Positions 1-6,760 of a stretch of 12,324 nucleotides of DNA are shown one piece after another. Below the pieces are notes generated by a model. It searched no databases. It saw only the letters and a list, made by a program, of their open reading frames with translations, and was not told the DNA's origin. Source of the stretch: Planctomycetaceae bacterium (lineage in GTDB: Bacteria > Planctomycetota > UBA1135 > GCA-002686595); contig JABWBL010000050.1 in NCBI GenBank assembly GCA_013360535.1, positions 1 through 12,324 on the forward strand, read 5' to 3'. Position numbers and translations under genes: made by a program. Within the stretch, counting starts at the first letter, position 1; each line of letters begins with the position of its first letter.

Positions 1-1230
1 CGGGCCGCTGGAGCGCAGCGTCGCGAGGAAGCGCGCGGCTTCGTCGCGCAGCGCGTCGGACTGGCGCTCGAGCGCCTTGGCCTCGCGCTCGACCTCGCCG
101 ATCGTGTCGGCGGTCGACTGCGTCGCGCTCGACACGTAACCCATGCCGCGTGCGACCGTGTCGGTGCCTTCGGCGGCGCGCTGCACGCTGGCGGAGATCT
201 CGCGCGTGGCGAGCACCTGCTGCTGGACGGCGGTGCCGATCTGCTGCGCGCTCGTGCTCAGCACGCCGATGCGCGTGCGGATGCGCTCGATCGCGGCGAC
301 GGCCTCGGCGGTGGTCGACTGGATCGCGCCGATGTGCCCGGCGATCTCCTCGGTCGACTTCGAGGTCTGCTTGGCGAGGTTCTTCACTTCGCTCGCGACG
401 ACGGCGAAGCCACGACCGGCCTCGCCGGCGCGTGCGGCCTCGATCGTGGCGTTGAGCGCGAGCAGGTTGGTCTGCTCGGCGACTTCCGAGATCAGGCGCA
501 GCACGCCGCCGATGGTCTTCGAGAGCTCCGAGAGCTCCGCGATCGTCTTGGCGGTCGAGTTGGCCTCGGTGACGGCGGCCTGCGAGGCGTTGCTGGAGTC
601 GCCGATCTGGCGGTCGATCTCGCCGGCGGTCGCGCTCAGTTCCTCGGTGGCGGCCGCGACCGACTGCACCTCGCTCGCCAGCGCCTGCGCCGCGACTTCG
701 ACCGACGTGGTCTCGCGGCGCGAGCCTTCGACGACCGTACCGATCTTCTCGGCGGTCGACTCGAGCTGCTTGGAGGCCTCGCCGACGGACGTGACGACGC
801 GCCCGAGGAACTGCTCGAACTGGTCGGCCTGCTCGCGGCGCGCGCACTCGGCGATGGCGAGCGCGTTGGTGCGCTCGGCCATGGTCTGGCCGGCGCGGTT
901 GATCGTCTCGGCGGCGTTGCGGTAGGAGCCCTTGAGGCCCTTGAGCACGAACACGCGGTAGAACTTGCCGCGGCTGGCGCAGTCGAGGCTCACGCGCGAC
1001 TCGCGCACGTAGGCGTCGACGGCGTCGAGCGCGTTGTTGACGGAGTCGAGCATGCGCTCGAGCGTCGGGTCGCCGCACTCGGAGGCGTGGATCAGGCGTT
1101 CCTCGAGCTGGCCGGCGGCGGCGCTCTCGCAGACTTGCGTGACCTGCGCGATCCAGCGTTCGTAGCGCTGGAGGCGTTCCTCGAGCTCGCGGACGCGCTC
1201 GACGTTCTCGTGTTCGGTGGTCGGGGGCAT
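1..1230 (-). CDS. Soluble methyl-accepting chemotaxis protein (3' end cut by window edge)
   Basis: Translated from the ATG at 1230, the frame is open for 410 codons to position 1. It carries a classic MCP cytoplasmic domain. The hairpin tip is near residues 252-270 ([19 protein letters not shown]), followed by [15 protein letters not shown] at 272-286; this tip binds CheA/CheW. Long heptad-rich helices flank it. No transmembrane segment or periplasmic domain is visible, so it is a cytoplasmic receptor. The N-terminal ~150 residues hold four cysteines (34, 52, 84, 129) and a [19 protein letters not shown] stretch (88-106), a region seen in some soluble MCPs but with no ligand I can name. The last residues (FLATLRSSG) look like a normal MCP C-terminus, so little is missing. 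The gene starts 8 nt after the stop of the PAS gene and is probably co-transcribed and translationally coupled with it. No strong Shine-Dalgarno is seen. Family assignment is secure; the signal sensed is not. Confidence 0.95.
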   Translation of the reverse strand, partial: MPPTTEHENVERVRELEERLQRYERWIAQVTQVCESAAAGQLEERLIHASECGDPTLERMLDSVNNALDAVDAYVRESRVSLDCASRGKFYRVFVLKGLKGSYRNAAETINRAGQTMAERTNALAIAECARREQADQFEQFLGRVVTSVGEASKQLESTAEKIGTVVEGSRRETTSVEVAAQALASEVQSVAAATEELSATAGEIDRQIGDSSNASQAAVTEANSTAKTIAELSELSKTIGGVLRLISEVAEQTNLLALNATIEAARAGEAGRGFAVVASEVKNLAKQTSKSTEEIAGHIGAIQSTTAEAVAAIERIRTRIGVLSTSAQQIGTAVQQQVLATREISASVQRAAEGTDTVARGMGYVSSATQSTADTIGEVEREAKALERQSDALRDEAARFLATLRSSGP

Positions 1231-1238
1231 CGGTGGGC

Positions 1239-1772
1239 CTAGAGGCTGAAGACGAACTCGTCGTAGCTGATGCCCGCGTCGGCGAGCGTCTTGGTCACGA
1301 GCGCGAGGCCGGCTTCGACCTGGCGCTGGGGGCTGGAGTGCTTGCGCTCCTCCGCGAGCACGACCTCGTACAGGCCACGCGCCTTCTCGACGGCCGAGCG
1401 CTCGGGCGAGCGGCGGTTCGAGTGGTAGCCGACGATGCGGCCCGACTCGTCGAAGCTCGGAGTGACGTGCGCGAAGACCCAGTAGTGGTCGCCCGGCTTC
1501 GCGAGGTTGAGCACGTAGGCGAAGATCTCGTTGCCCGACTGCAGCGTGTCCCACAGCAGCTTGAAGACGCAGCGCGGCATCGCCGGATGGCGCACGATGC
1601 TGTGCGGAGCGCCGATCAGCTCGCCCTCGGTGTAGCCCGCGATGCGCTGGAAGGTCTTGTTCGCGTACGTGATGCGACCCTGCAGGTCGGTCTTGGACAC
1701 GATCAGGTCGTCGGGGCCGAGGAGGCGCTCGCGGCCGGTCGGGGTCGCCGGGCGCGTGAGGGTAGAAGTCAT
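1239..1772 (-). CDS. Aer-like single PAS-domain sensor protein
   Basis: A 177-residue protein that is essentially one PAS domain of the Aer (aerotaxis) type. Visible features are [15 protein letters not shown] (24-38), F41, GYTEGELIG (46-54), the Aer-like [11 protein letters not shown] (56-66) and the core strand [12 protein letters not shown] (94-105). In E. coli Aer the equivalent domain binds FAD and reports redox or electron-transport state. Cofactor binding here is inferred from family. There is no membrane segment and no signalling domain on the same chain; the next gene, 8 nt downstream, is a soluble MCP, so the two probably form a split Aer-like receptor. The C-terminal helix (about 125-177, charged, ending DEFVFSL) may be the contact surface. 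An in-frame ATG at 1841 would add 23 Pro/Arg-rich residues; I prefer 1772 because Aer-type PAS proteins usually have about 20-25 residues before the first strand. Neither start has a convincing Shine-Dalgarno. Confidence 0.88.
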   Translation of the reverse strand: MTSTLTRPATPTGRERLLGPDDLIVSKTDLQGRITYANKTFQRIAGYTEGELIGAPHSIVRHPAMPRCVFKLLWDTLQSGNEIFAYVLNLAKPGDHYWVFAHVTPSFDESGRIVGYHSNRRSPERSAVEKARGLYEVVLAEERKHSSPQRQVEAGLALVTKTLADAGISYDEFVFSL

Positions 1773-1988
1773 GGGAGGGCTCGGAAGAAGAGCGGAGCGG
1801 GGGAGTTCGCGGGGGGGACGTCCCGGGTTCGGACGTTTCATCCCAGACGCTGAATACGCCCTTGGAGTGAATCGGGCGGGGCTCGGCCGATTTCGTGTTT
1901 CAGGGCTGGCAGCGTGCGTGAGGGGGAGGTCGGGCCTGAACCGGGGCGCCGGACGCTGCGTTGGGAGCGGAGAGAGAAGGTTGGACCC

Positions 1989-2068
1989 TTCAGGCGGGTC
2001 GCCGGGAGCCGAGCGCAGGGCTTGGGACGCTCCGCGAACAAAGTTCGGCTCCCGGTGGCCCGCCTGAA
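1989..2068. repeat. Long near-perfect inverted repeat (24-nt arms)
   Basis: The left arm at 1989-2012 and the right arm at 2045-2068 are reverse complements at 22 of 24 positions, with a 32-nt loop. The two differences are close together in mid-arm (1999 and 2001). It lies about 130 bp upstream of the first sulfatase-family start and over 200 bp upstream of the PAS gene. Because both neighbours point away from it, it is not a terminator for either. It may be a structured 5' leader of the operon, a large operator, or an intergenic repeat element. No T-tract follows it. Confidence 0.85.
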
Positions 2069-2105
2069 CCCTGCTCAGGGGGCCGAGAGCGCGGTCCGGG
2101 CCGAA

Positions 2106-2148
2106 TGCGGGCCCCGCACGTGGGCTGCAGGGCCGCCTCGACGGCCCT
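2106..2148. repeat. Two short hairpins upstream of the first sulfatase-family gene
   Basis: A palindrome with 6-nt arms and one central base lies at 2106-2118 (tgcggg / cccgca). A stem of 7 perfect pairs with a 6-nt loop lies at 2129-2135 / 2142-2148 (agggccg / cggccct). With the perfect palindrome at 2069-2080 (ccctg ct caggg) they continue the series of potential RNA structures that begins with the long repeat. They end about 50 nt before the ATG. In DNA this GC-rich, short stems of this size can arise by chance. Confidence 0.5.
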
Positions 2149-2197
2149 TGGCGCCTATACTTCCTCCCGGCGCCACCCCCGGGGCCGAAGTTCCAGC

Positions 2198-3736
2198 ATG
2201 ACGCGATCTCTCTCTCCCTCCGGCGGCGCCGCGGGCGTCCTGTGCGTCCTCGGGATCCTGCTCTCGGGCTGCAACGGCGGCGACGAGGCCGAAAACCGAC
2301 CCCTGAAGCGGCCGAACATCGTGCTCGTCACGATCGACACGCTGCGGGCGGACCATCTGGGCTGCTACGGCTTCTATCGCGACACGACGCCGCGCATCGA
2401 CGCGTTCTCGAAGGACGCGCTCGTGTTCGAGCAGGCCTACGCGACCATGGCGACGACGCTGCCGAGCCACGCGTCGATGCTCACCTCGCGCTATCCGATC
2501 GAGCACGGCATCACCGCCAACCTGATGCACGGTGGCAAGCCGTTTGGCTGGGCCGGCGGCATGCTGTCGTTCGCGCAGGTCGCGAAGGATGCGGGGTACG
2601 CGACGGCGGGTTTCGTGAGCGCGGCGCCGCTGAAGGTGCCGTCGGGCATCGGCGCGGGCTTCGAGACGTGGAGCGAGCCGAAGGCCGCCGAGCGCAAGGC
2701 GGGCGAGACGCTCGGCGATGCGCTCCCGTGGATCGAACAGCACGCGAAGGAGCCGTTCTTCCTGTGGATCCACTTCTACGACCCGCACTGGCCGCACCGC
2801 GCGCCCGAGCCGTTCGATGGAATGTTCGACGGGCTCGACGACACGGCGAAGAAGGAAGCGTGGATCGCCGAGCGCGGGATCCCGGAGCGGGCGACGCGCT
2901 CGAACGGCAAGAAGGACACCGAGACCCGCTGGGCGCTCGACAATTACTGCGAGGAAGTGCGCTACGCGGACGACCAGTTCGGGCGCGTGATCGATGCGCT
3001 GAAGGCGAAGGGCCTGTACGACAAGAGCGTCGTCGTGCTGACGGCGGACCACGGCGAGGGGCTCAACCAGCACGACTGGACCGCGCACGGCCTCGTGTGG
3101 GATGAGCAGCTGCGCGTGCCGCTCCTGATGCGCTTCCCGGCGGCGGCGCAGGTCGCTCCGGGGCGCACGGACAAGCTCGTCAGCCTGATCGACCTGATGC
3201 CGACGGTGCTCGGGCGCGTGCAGCCGCTGGAGACGAAGAAGTGGCGGGCGTTCTTCGAGAACGCGACGGGTGTCGACGCGCTCGCGCCGGACTTCAAGGA
3301 GCGGCCGGTGTTCGCGCAGCGCACGGGGCGCGAGCTCGCGACGACCGACGACGGCGAGCCGGGAGAGATGTACGCGATCACGGCGCGCGAGTGGAAGTTC
3401 ATCCACGAGCCGACGGTCGCCGAGCGCCTGTTCGACCGCGCGAAGGATCCGTTCGAGCTGCGCGACATCTCGAAGCAGGATCCCAACTCGACCGCGGCGC
3501 GGTTGCGCGACATCGAGCGCATGATGGCGGAGCAACGCTATCGCCTGTCGAAGCTCGGGCCGGCGGGCGCGGGCGAGATGGACCCGGAGCTGCAGCGCCA
3601 GATGAACGAGCTCGGTTACGCCGACGACGGCACGGGCGGGGGGCTCGCCGCTCCGCCGCCCTACGAGGGACCGAAGGACGCGTCGGGAGACGCGGAGCCG
3701 TCGGAACCCAAGAAGCCGAAGGCGCCGAAGCACTGA
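2198..3736 (+). CDS. Sulfatase/alkaline phosphatase superfamily lipoprotein with Thr at the catalytic position
   Basis: A 512-residue protein. Residues 1-24 form a lipoprotein signal with lipobox LLSGC (Cys25), so it should be an envelope-anchored lipoprotein. The sulfatase-superfamily fold is marked by NIVLVTIDTLRADHLGCYG (40-58, metal ligand Asp47), TLPSHASMLTSRYPIEHG (87-104), HFYDPHWPH (192-200) and TADHGE (282-287, metal ligands Asp284 and His285). The formylglycine motif of sulfatases is C/S-x-P-S-R; here the first position is Thr87 and the Arg is His91, so it cannot be a formylglycine enzyme. Thr is the nucleophile in related phosphoethanolamine and phosphoglycerol transferases and in nucleotide pyrophosphatase-type members, so a phosphatase, phosphodiesterase or transferase activity is more likely (inference). 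The tail from about 478 is Pro/Lys/Glu-rich and looks disordered. I chose the ATG at 2198 because it immediately precedes the signal peptide; the frame is open further upstream through non-coding sequence. First gene of a three-gene operon, with a similar paralogue as third gene. Confidence 0.93.
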   Translation: MTRSLSPSGGAAGVLCVLGILLSGCNGGDEAENRPLKRPNIVLVTIDTLRADHLGCYGFYRDTTPRIDAFSKDALVFEQAYATMATTLPSHASMLTSRYPIEHGITANLMHGGKPFGWAGGMLSFAQVAKDAGYATAGFVSAAPLKVPSGIGAGFETWSEPKAAERKAGETLGDALPWIEQHAKEPFFLWIHFYDPHWPHRAPEPFDGMFDGLDDTAKKEAWIAERGIPERATRSNGKKDTETRWALDNYCEEVRYADDQFGRVIDALKAKGLYDKSVVVLTADHGEGLNQHDWTAHGLVWDEQLRVPLLMRFPAAAQVAPGRTDKLVSLIDLMPTVLGRVQPLETKKWRAFFENATGVDALAPDFKERPVFAQRTGRELATTDDGEPGEMYAITAREWKFIHEPTVAERLFDRAKDPFELRDISKQDPNSTAARLRDIERMMAEQRYRLSKLGPAGAGEMDPELQRQMNELGYADDGTGGGLAAPPPYEGPKDASGDAEPSEPKKPKAPKH

Positions 3737-3757
3737 CGGCCGCGCGCGCCACCGGCG

Positions 3758-5143
3758 ATGGAAGTCCAAGAGCAGAACGCGCGCCAGCGACGGGCGGTGA
3801 TCGCGCTCGTCGTCGTGGCGTTGCTCGTGCGCCTCGTGGCGCTGTGGCTCGCGCGCGATGCGCAGCCGTGGAACGACCAGATCACGTACGTGCAGCGTGC
3901 GGAGGACTTGCTCGACGGGAAGGGCTACACGGGCTCGTTCCAGTCGTGGGTGCAGAATCCCGGCGAGCGGCAGCTGCACACGCTCGACCGTTATCCCGGC
4001 GCGTACCAGGCGCCCGGATATCCGGCGTTCATGGCGCTCGTGATGGCGGTGTGCGGGCGAGCGGACATCTGGATCAAGCTCGCGCAGGTGCTGCTCGGCG
4101 CCGCGTCGACGTGGCTCGTGTACCGGCTGGGGCGCGCGTGGTTCGAGCATCGGCCAGCGCTCGTCGGGGCGTGGTTCTTCGCGCTCGACCCGACGCTCGT
4201 GGCGTTCACGCACTATCTGTTCAACGAGACGCTGTTCGTGTTCCTGCTGCTCGCGGCGCTCGTGCTGCTCGCGCGCAAGAAGGAGCCCGAGGGGATCGTG
4301 ACGGCGCTCGTGGTCGGGGTGCTGCTCGCGTTCGCGTCGTACGTGAAGTCGTCGGTGATGTACCTGCTGCCGCTGCTGGGCGTGTGGTACGTGCTGCAGC
4401 ATCGCGAGTGGCGCGTGCGGGCGCTCAGGTTCGTCGCGGTGACGGCGCTCGCGTGGATCGCCACCGTCGCGCCGTGGACGATCCGCAACCTCGAGGTGCA
4501 CGGCGGATTCGTGCTGATGGATTCCAGCGGGCCGTACAACCTGTGGCGCGGCAACCAGCCGGCGGCCTACGCGCGGCGCCGCGCGGGCTCGGACTGGAAC
4601 GTGCGTTTTCCAGCGCCTTTCAGCGCGTGGACGAACGCTCCCGTGGCGGAGGTCGGCGGCAGCCAGATCGTGCGCGTCGTCAGCGAGCGGCTCGAGGTCG
4701 AGAAGCCGACGGACCTGCAGATGATGCAGGGTGCGCAGGCGGTCGCGGTCGAGTTCGCGCTCGAGGACCTCCCGTGGACCCTGCAGCGCGCGTGGTACAA
4801 GTTCGTCGACCTGTGGAATCCGACGTCGTTCGTGATGCGCCACCTGTTCAAGAAGGGCTACGGCGAGATTCCGCGCGCGCTCGAGCTCGGGCTCTCGTGG
4901 TCCTGCGTGGTCGCGTACGTGCTCACGCTGCTCTGCGCACTGCCGGCGCTGTACGCGCGCGCGCGGCATCCGTTCGCGAGCCTCACGCTGCTCTTCATCT
5001 ACTACTACACCGCGATCCACATGATCACGTTCGGGCTCACGCGCTTCCGCCTGCCGATCATGCCGCTCCTGATGGTGTTCGCAGGCCTCGGTGCGGTGGC
5101 GCTGTGGGAGCGTGTGAGGGGAAGGACCGTCCATGCGTCGTAG
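3758..5143 (+). CDS. GT39/ArnT-like polytopic membrane glycosyltransferase (GT-C fold)
   Basis: A 461-residue membrane protein starting 21 nt after the preceding gene. The first hydrophobic segment is about residues 13-32. It is followed by a luminal loop with WNDQITYVQRAEDLL (38-52), where Asp40 fits the catalytic acidic residue of GT-C enzymes, and YQAPGYPAFM (83-92), the usual PPGYP-type element. Further membrane segments lie near 102-122, 133-150, 155-172, 180-208, 224-241, 380-400, 408-427 and 431-450. APWTIRNLEVHG (238-249) and TRFRLPIMPLLMVFAG (428-443) are typical of the PMT_2/ArnT-like family, which transfers a sugar from a polyprenyl-phosphate donor to a lipid or protein acceptor on the outer face of the membrane. 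Acceptor and sugar cannot be read from sequence. Its 3' end overlaps the next start by 11 nt, so the flanking genes are almost certainly co-expressed. The family is secure; the exact subfamily is less so. Confidence 0.87.
   Translation: MEVQEQNARQRRAVIALVVVALLVRLVALWLARDAQPWNDQITYVQRAEDLLDGKGYTGSFQSWVQNPGERQLHTLDRYPGAYQAPGYPAFMALVMAVCGRADIWIKLAQVLLGAASTWLVYRLGRAWFEHRPALVGAWFFALDPTLVAFTHYLFNETLFVFLLLAALVLLARKKEPEGIVTALVVGVLLAFASYVKSSVMYLLPLLGVWYVLQHREWRVRALRFVAVTALAWIATVAPWTIRNLEVHGGFVLMDSSGPYNLWRGNQPAAYARRRAGSDWNVRFPAPFSAWTNAPVAEVGGSQIVRVVSERLEVEKPTDLQMMQGAQAVAVEFALEDLPWTLQRAWYKFVDLWNPTSFVMRHLFKKGYGEIPRALELGLSWSCVVAYVLTLLCALPALYARARHPFASLTLLFIYYYTAIHMITFGLTRFRLPIMPLLMVFAGLGAVALWERVRGRTVHAS
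5116..5126 (+). promoter_or_regulatory. Ribosome-binding site inside the glycosyltransferase gene
   Basis: A purine run gaggggaagga ends 6 nt before the ATG at 5133. It lies inside the last codons of the glycosyltransferase gene. It decides the start of the third operon gene and supports translational coupling across the 11-nt overlap. Confidence 0.75.
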
Positions 5144-6725
5144 CCTCGTTCTGCTCGCACTTTGCAGCGTCTTTCTCGGCTGTCGCGAGGAGCCCGCACC
5201 GGCGGCGAAGCGCCCCAACGTGCTGTGGGTCGTGTGGGACACGACCCGCGCCGACCACCTGAGCGCCTACGGCTACTCGCGCAAGACCACGCCGTTCCTC
5301 GAGGAGTTCGCGAAGTCGGCGCGCGTATTCGAGGACTGCCAGTCGTCATCGTGCTGGACCGTGCCGTCGCACGCGTCGATGTTCACGGGACTGCTGCCGG
5401 CGGAGCACGGTGCGATGCACGGCTCGGAGTTCCTCGACGAGAACCTCGTCACGGTGGCGGAGCTCCTGCGCGACTCCGGTTACCAGACCTTCGCATGGGC
5501 GGCGAACCCGCACGTGTCGGCGGCGGAGAACTTCCTGCAGGGCTTCGACGTGCAGAAGCACCCGTTCGACGAGGAGGTCCGGGAGCGCGCGATCGAGATC
5601 TTCAAGCGCAAGGTGCCCGAGAGCGTGTCGACGCGCGAACTGGCGGAGCGGGCGGAGAATCGCGGCACGAATCCGTGGGTGATCAAGGCGGCGGGAGAGC
5701 TGGGGCGAGAGAACCTCGCGACGTGGCTCGATGCGCGCGATGCGCAGAAGCCGTTCCTCGCGTTCTTCAACTACATGGAGGCGCACCGGCCGCTGATCCC
5801 GCCGCGCGAGGTGCGCGAGAAGCTGCTCACGAAGGAGCAGGTGGAAGCGACCTACGCGACGGAGTTCCCGTGGAACGAGACGTGGGCCTACTGCTTCGGG
5901 CTGTACGAGTATTCGCCGGAGCGGCTCGAGGTGCTGCGCGACGTGTATGACGCGGCGCTGCTCGAGCTCGATGGCTTGTTCGCGGGCCTCGTCGCGGAGC
6001 TGGAGAAGCGCGGAATCGCGGAGGACACCGTGATCGTCGTCACCGCCGACCACGGCGAGAACCTCGGCGAGCACCACCTGCTCGACCACCAGTACGCGCT
6101 CAACCAGGCGCTCGTGCGCGTGCCCTTGATCGTGCGCTACCCGGCTCGCTTCGCGCCGGGGCGCGACACGCGGCCGGTGATGTCGATGGACCTGTTCCCG
6201 ACGCTGCTCGAGCTGGCCGGATTGCCGGTGCCGCAGCAGGGCGTGCGCCACGCGCAGAGCCTGCTTTCCCCGAAGGAAACGCGCGTGCGCGTGTCGGACT
6301 ACCAGAAGGCCTACGGCAAGCCGATCGTGTCCGCGCTCAAGGTCTACCCCGAACGGGACTTCTCGCGCTTCGCCAACGGCCTCATGTCGTGCACGGAGTC
6401 GGGCAAGTGGAAGCTCGTGCAGGAGCTCGGCGGCGCGACGCGGCTCCATGACCTCGAGAGCGATGCAGGCGAGCTCGTCGACGTCGCCGCGAAGCACCCG
6501 GAAGTCGTCGAGCGCTTGCGCGGCGGGCTCGGGCGCCTGATGAAGGCCGTGCAGCCGATCGGCAAGCCGACGGACGACTCCGAGCGCTCCGAGGAGCACA
6601 AGCGGCTCCTCGAGGAGCTCGGTTACGCCGGCGAAGGCAGCGAGCTCGAGTTTCCGAAGCCGCCGGAAGCGCTGAAGAAGACCGACGACGCCGGGCAGGC
6701 CGACGAGCCGGACGAACAGCGCTGA
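5133..6725 (+). CDS. Second sulfatase/alkaline phosphatase superfamily lipoprotein with Thr at the catalytic position
   Basis: A 530-residue protein with a short lipoprotein signal and lipobox VFLGC (Cys17). Superfamily marks are RPNVLWVVWDTTRADHLSAYG (within 27-47, metal ligand Asp36), WTVPSHASMFTGLLPAEHG (75-93), FFNYMEAHRP (211-220) and TADHGE (304-309, Asp306 and His307). As in the first gene, the formylglycine Cys/Ser is replaced by Thr (Thr76) and the following Arg by His80. A Cys (Cys74) sits two residues before it, but out of register for the motif. A phosphatase, phosphodiesterase or phospho-transferase role is more likely than sulfate-ester hydrolysis (inference). It shares with the first gene a late ELGYA segment (495-499 here) and a charged Pro/Lys/Asp-rich tail, so they are probably paralogues, though the middle regions are quite different (this one has a helical insertion around 145-205). 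Last gene of the operon; its stop is 33 bp from the convergent cytochrome gene. Confidence 0.93.
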   Translation: MRRSLVLLALCSVFLGCREEPAPAAKRPNVLWVVWDTTRADHLSAYGYSRKTTPFLEEFAKSARVFEDCQSSSCWTVPSHASMFTGLLPAEHGAMHGSEFLDENLVTVAELLRDSGYQTFAWAANPHVSAAENFLQGFDVQKHPFDEEVRERAIEIFKRKVPESVSTRELAERAENRGTNPWVIKAAGELGRENLATWLDARDAQKPFLAFFNYMEAHRPLIPPREVREKLLTKEQVEATYATEFPWNETWAYCFGLYEYSPERLEVLRDVYDAALLELDGLFAGLVAELEKRGIAEDTVIVVTADHGENLGEHHLLDHQYALNQALVRVPLIVRYPARFAPGRDTRPVMSMDLFPTLLELAGLPVPQQGVRHAQSLLSPKETRVRVSDYQKAYGKPIVSALKVYPERDFSRFANGLMSCTESGKWKLVQELGGATRLHDLESDAGELVDVAAKHPEVVERLRGGLGRLMKAVQPIGKPTDDSERSEEHKRLLEELGYAGEGSELEFPKPPEALKKTDDAGQADEPDEQR

Positions 6726-6760
6726 ACGGCGCCGCTCGCCCCGCTCACCTCGCCGCGTTC
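6724..6760. terminator. Weak imperfect hairpin across the convergent gene ends
   Basis: gaacggcg (6724-6731) can pair with cgcc..gttc (6751-6760) with a 2-nt bulge and a 19-nt loop. It spans the ends of the converging operon and cytochrome gene and could serve as a shared terminator. There is no T-run on either side, so this is tentative. Confidence 0.25.

Larger units (their letters stand above)
1773..2197. other. Divergent intergenic region rich in inverted repeats
   Basis: This stretch separates the minus-strand PAS/MCP unit from the plus-strand sulfatase-family operon, so it should hold the promoters of both. I see no convincing -35/-10 pair. A TATACT at 2156-2161 looks like a -10 box but has no matching -35. 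The region is dominated by inverted repeats: gcagcgt/acgctgc (1909-1915 and 1953-1959), the long 1989-2068 repeat, a perfect palindrome at 2069-2080, one at 2106-2118 and a hairpin at 2129-2148. Short open frames run through it on both strands but cross these repeats and have no ribosome-binding site, so I do not call them. Confidence 0.6.

Noticed and set aside
1961..2197. N-terminal extension of the first sulfatase-fold gene to position 1961
   Set aside because: The lipoprotein signal begins at the ATG at 2198; the upstream 79 codons lie in the hairpin-rich intergenic region.
1914..2201. A 95-codon plus-strand frame (GTG start) ending in an ATGA overlap with the first sulfatase-fold gene
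   Set aside because: The ATGA overlap is tempting as a leader ORF, but the frame runs through a long inverted repeat, has no Shine-Dalgarno and its composition is typical of random GC-rich sequence.
2075..5242. A 1055-codon open frame on the minus strand opposite the operon
   Set aside because: It is Arg/His-rich with no domain and is the antisense shadow of the sulfatase-fold and glycosyltransferase genes, a usual effect of high third-position GC.
2198..6725. A formylglycine sulfatase with its radical-SAM or FGE maturase
   Set aside because: No maturase gene is in the window, and neither protein has the Cys/Ser needed for maturation.
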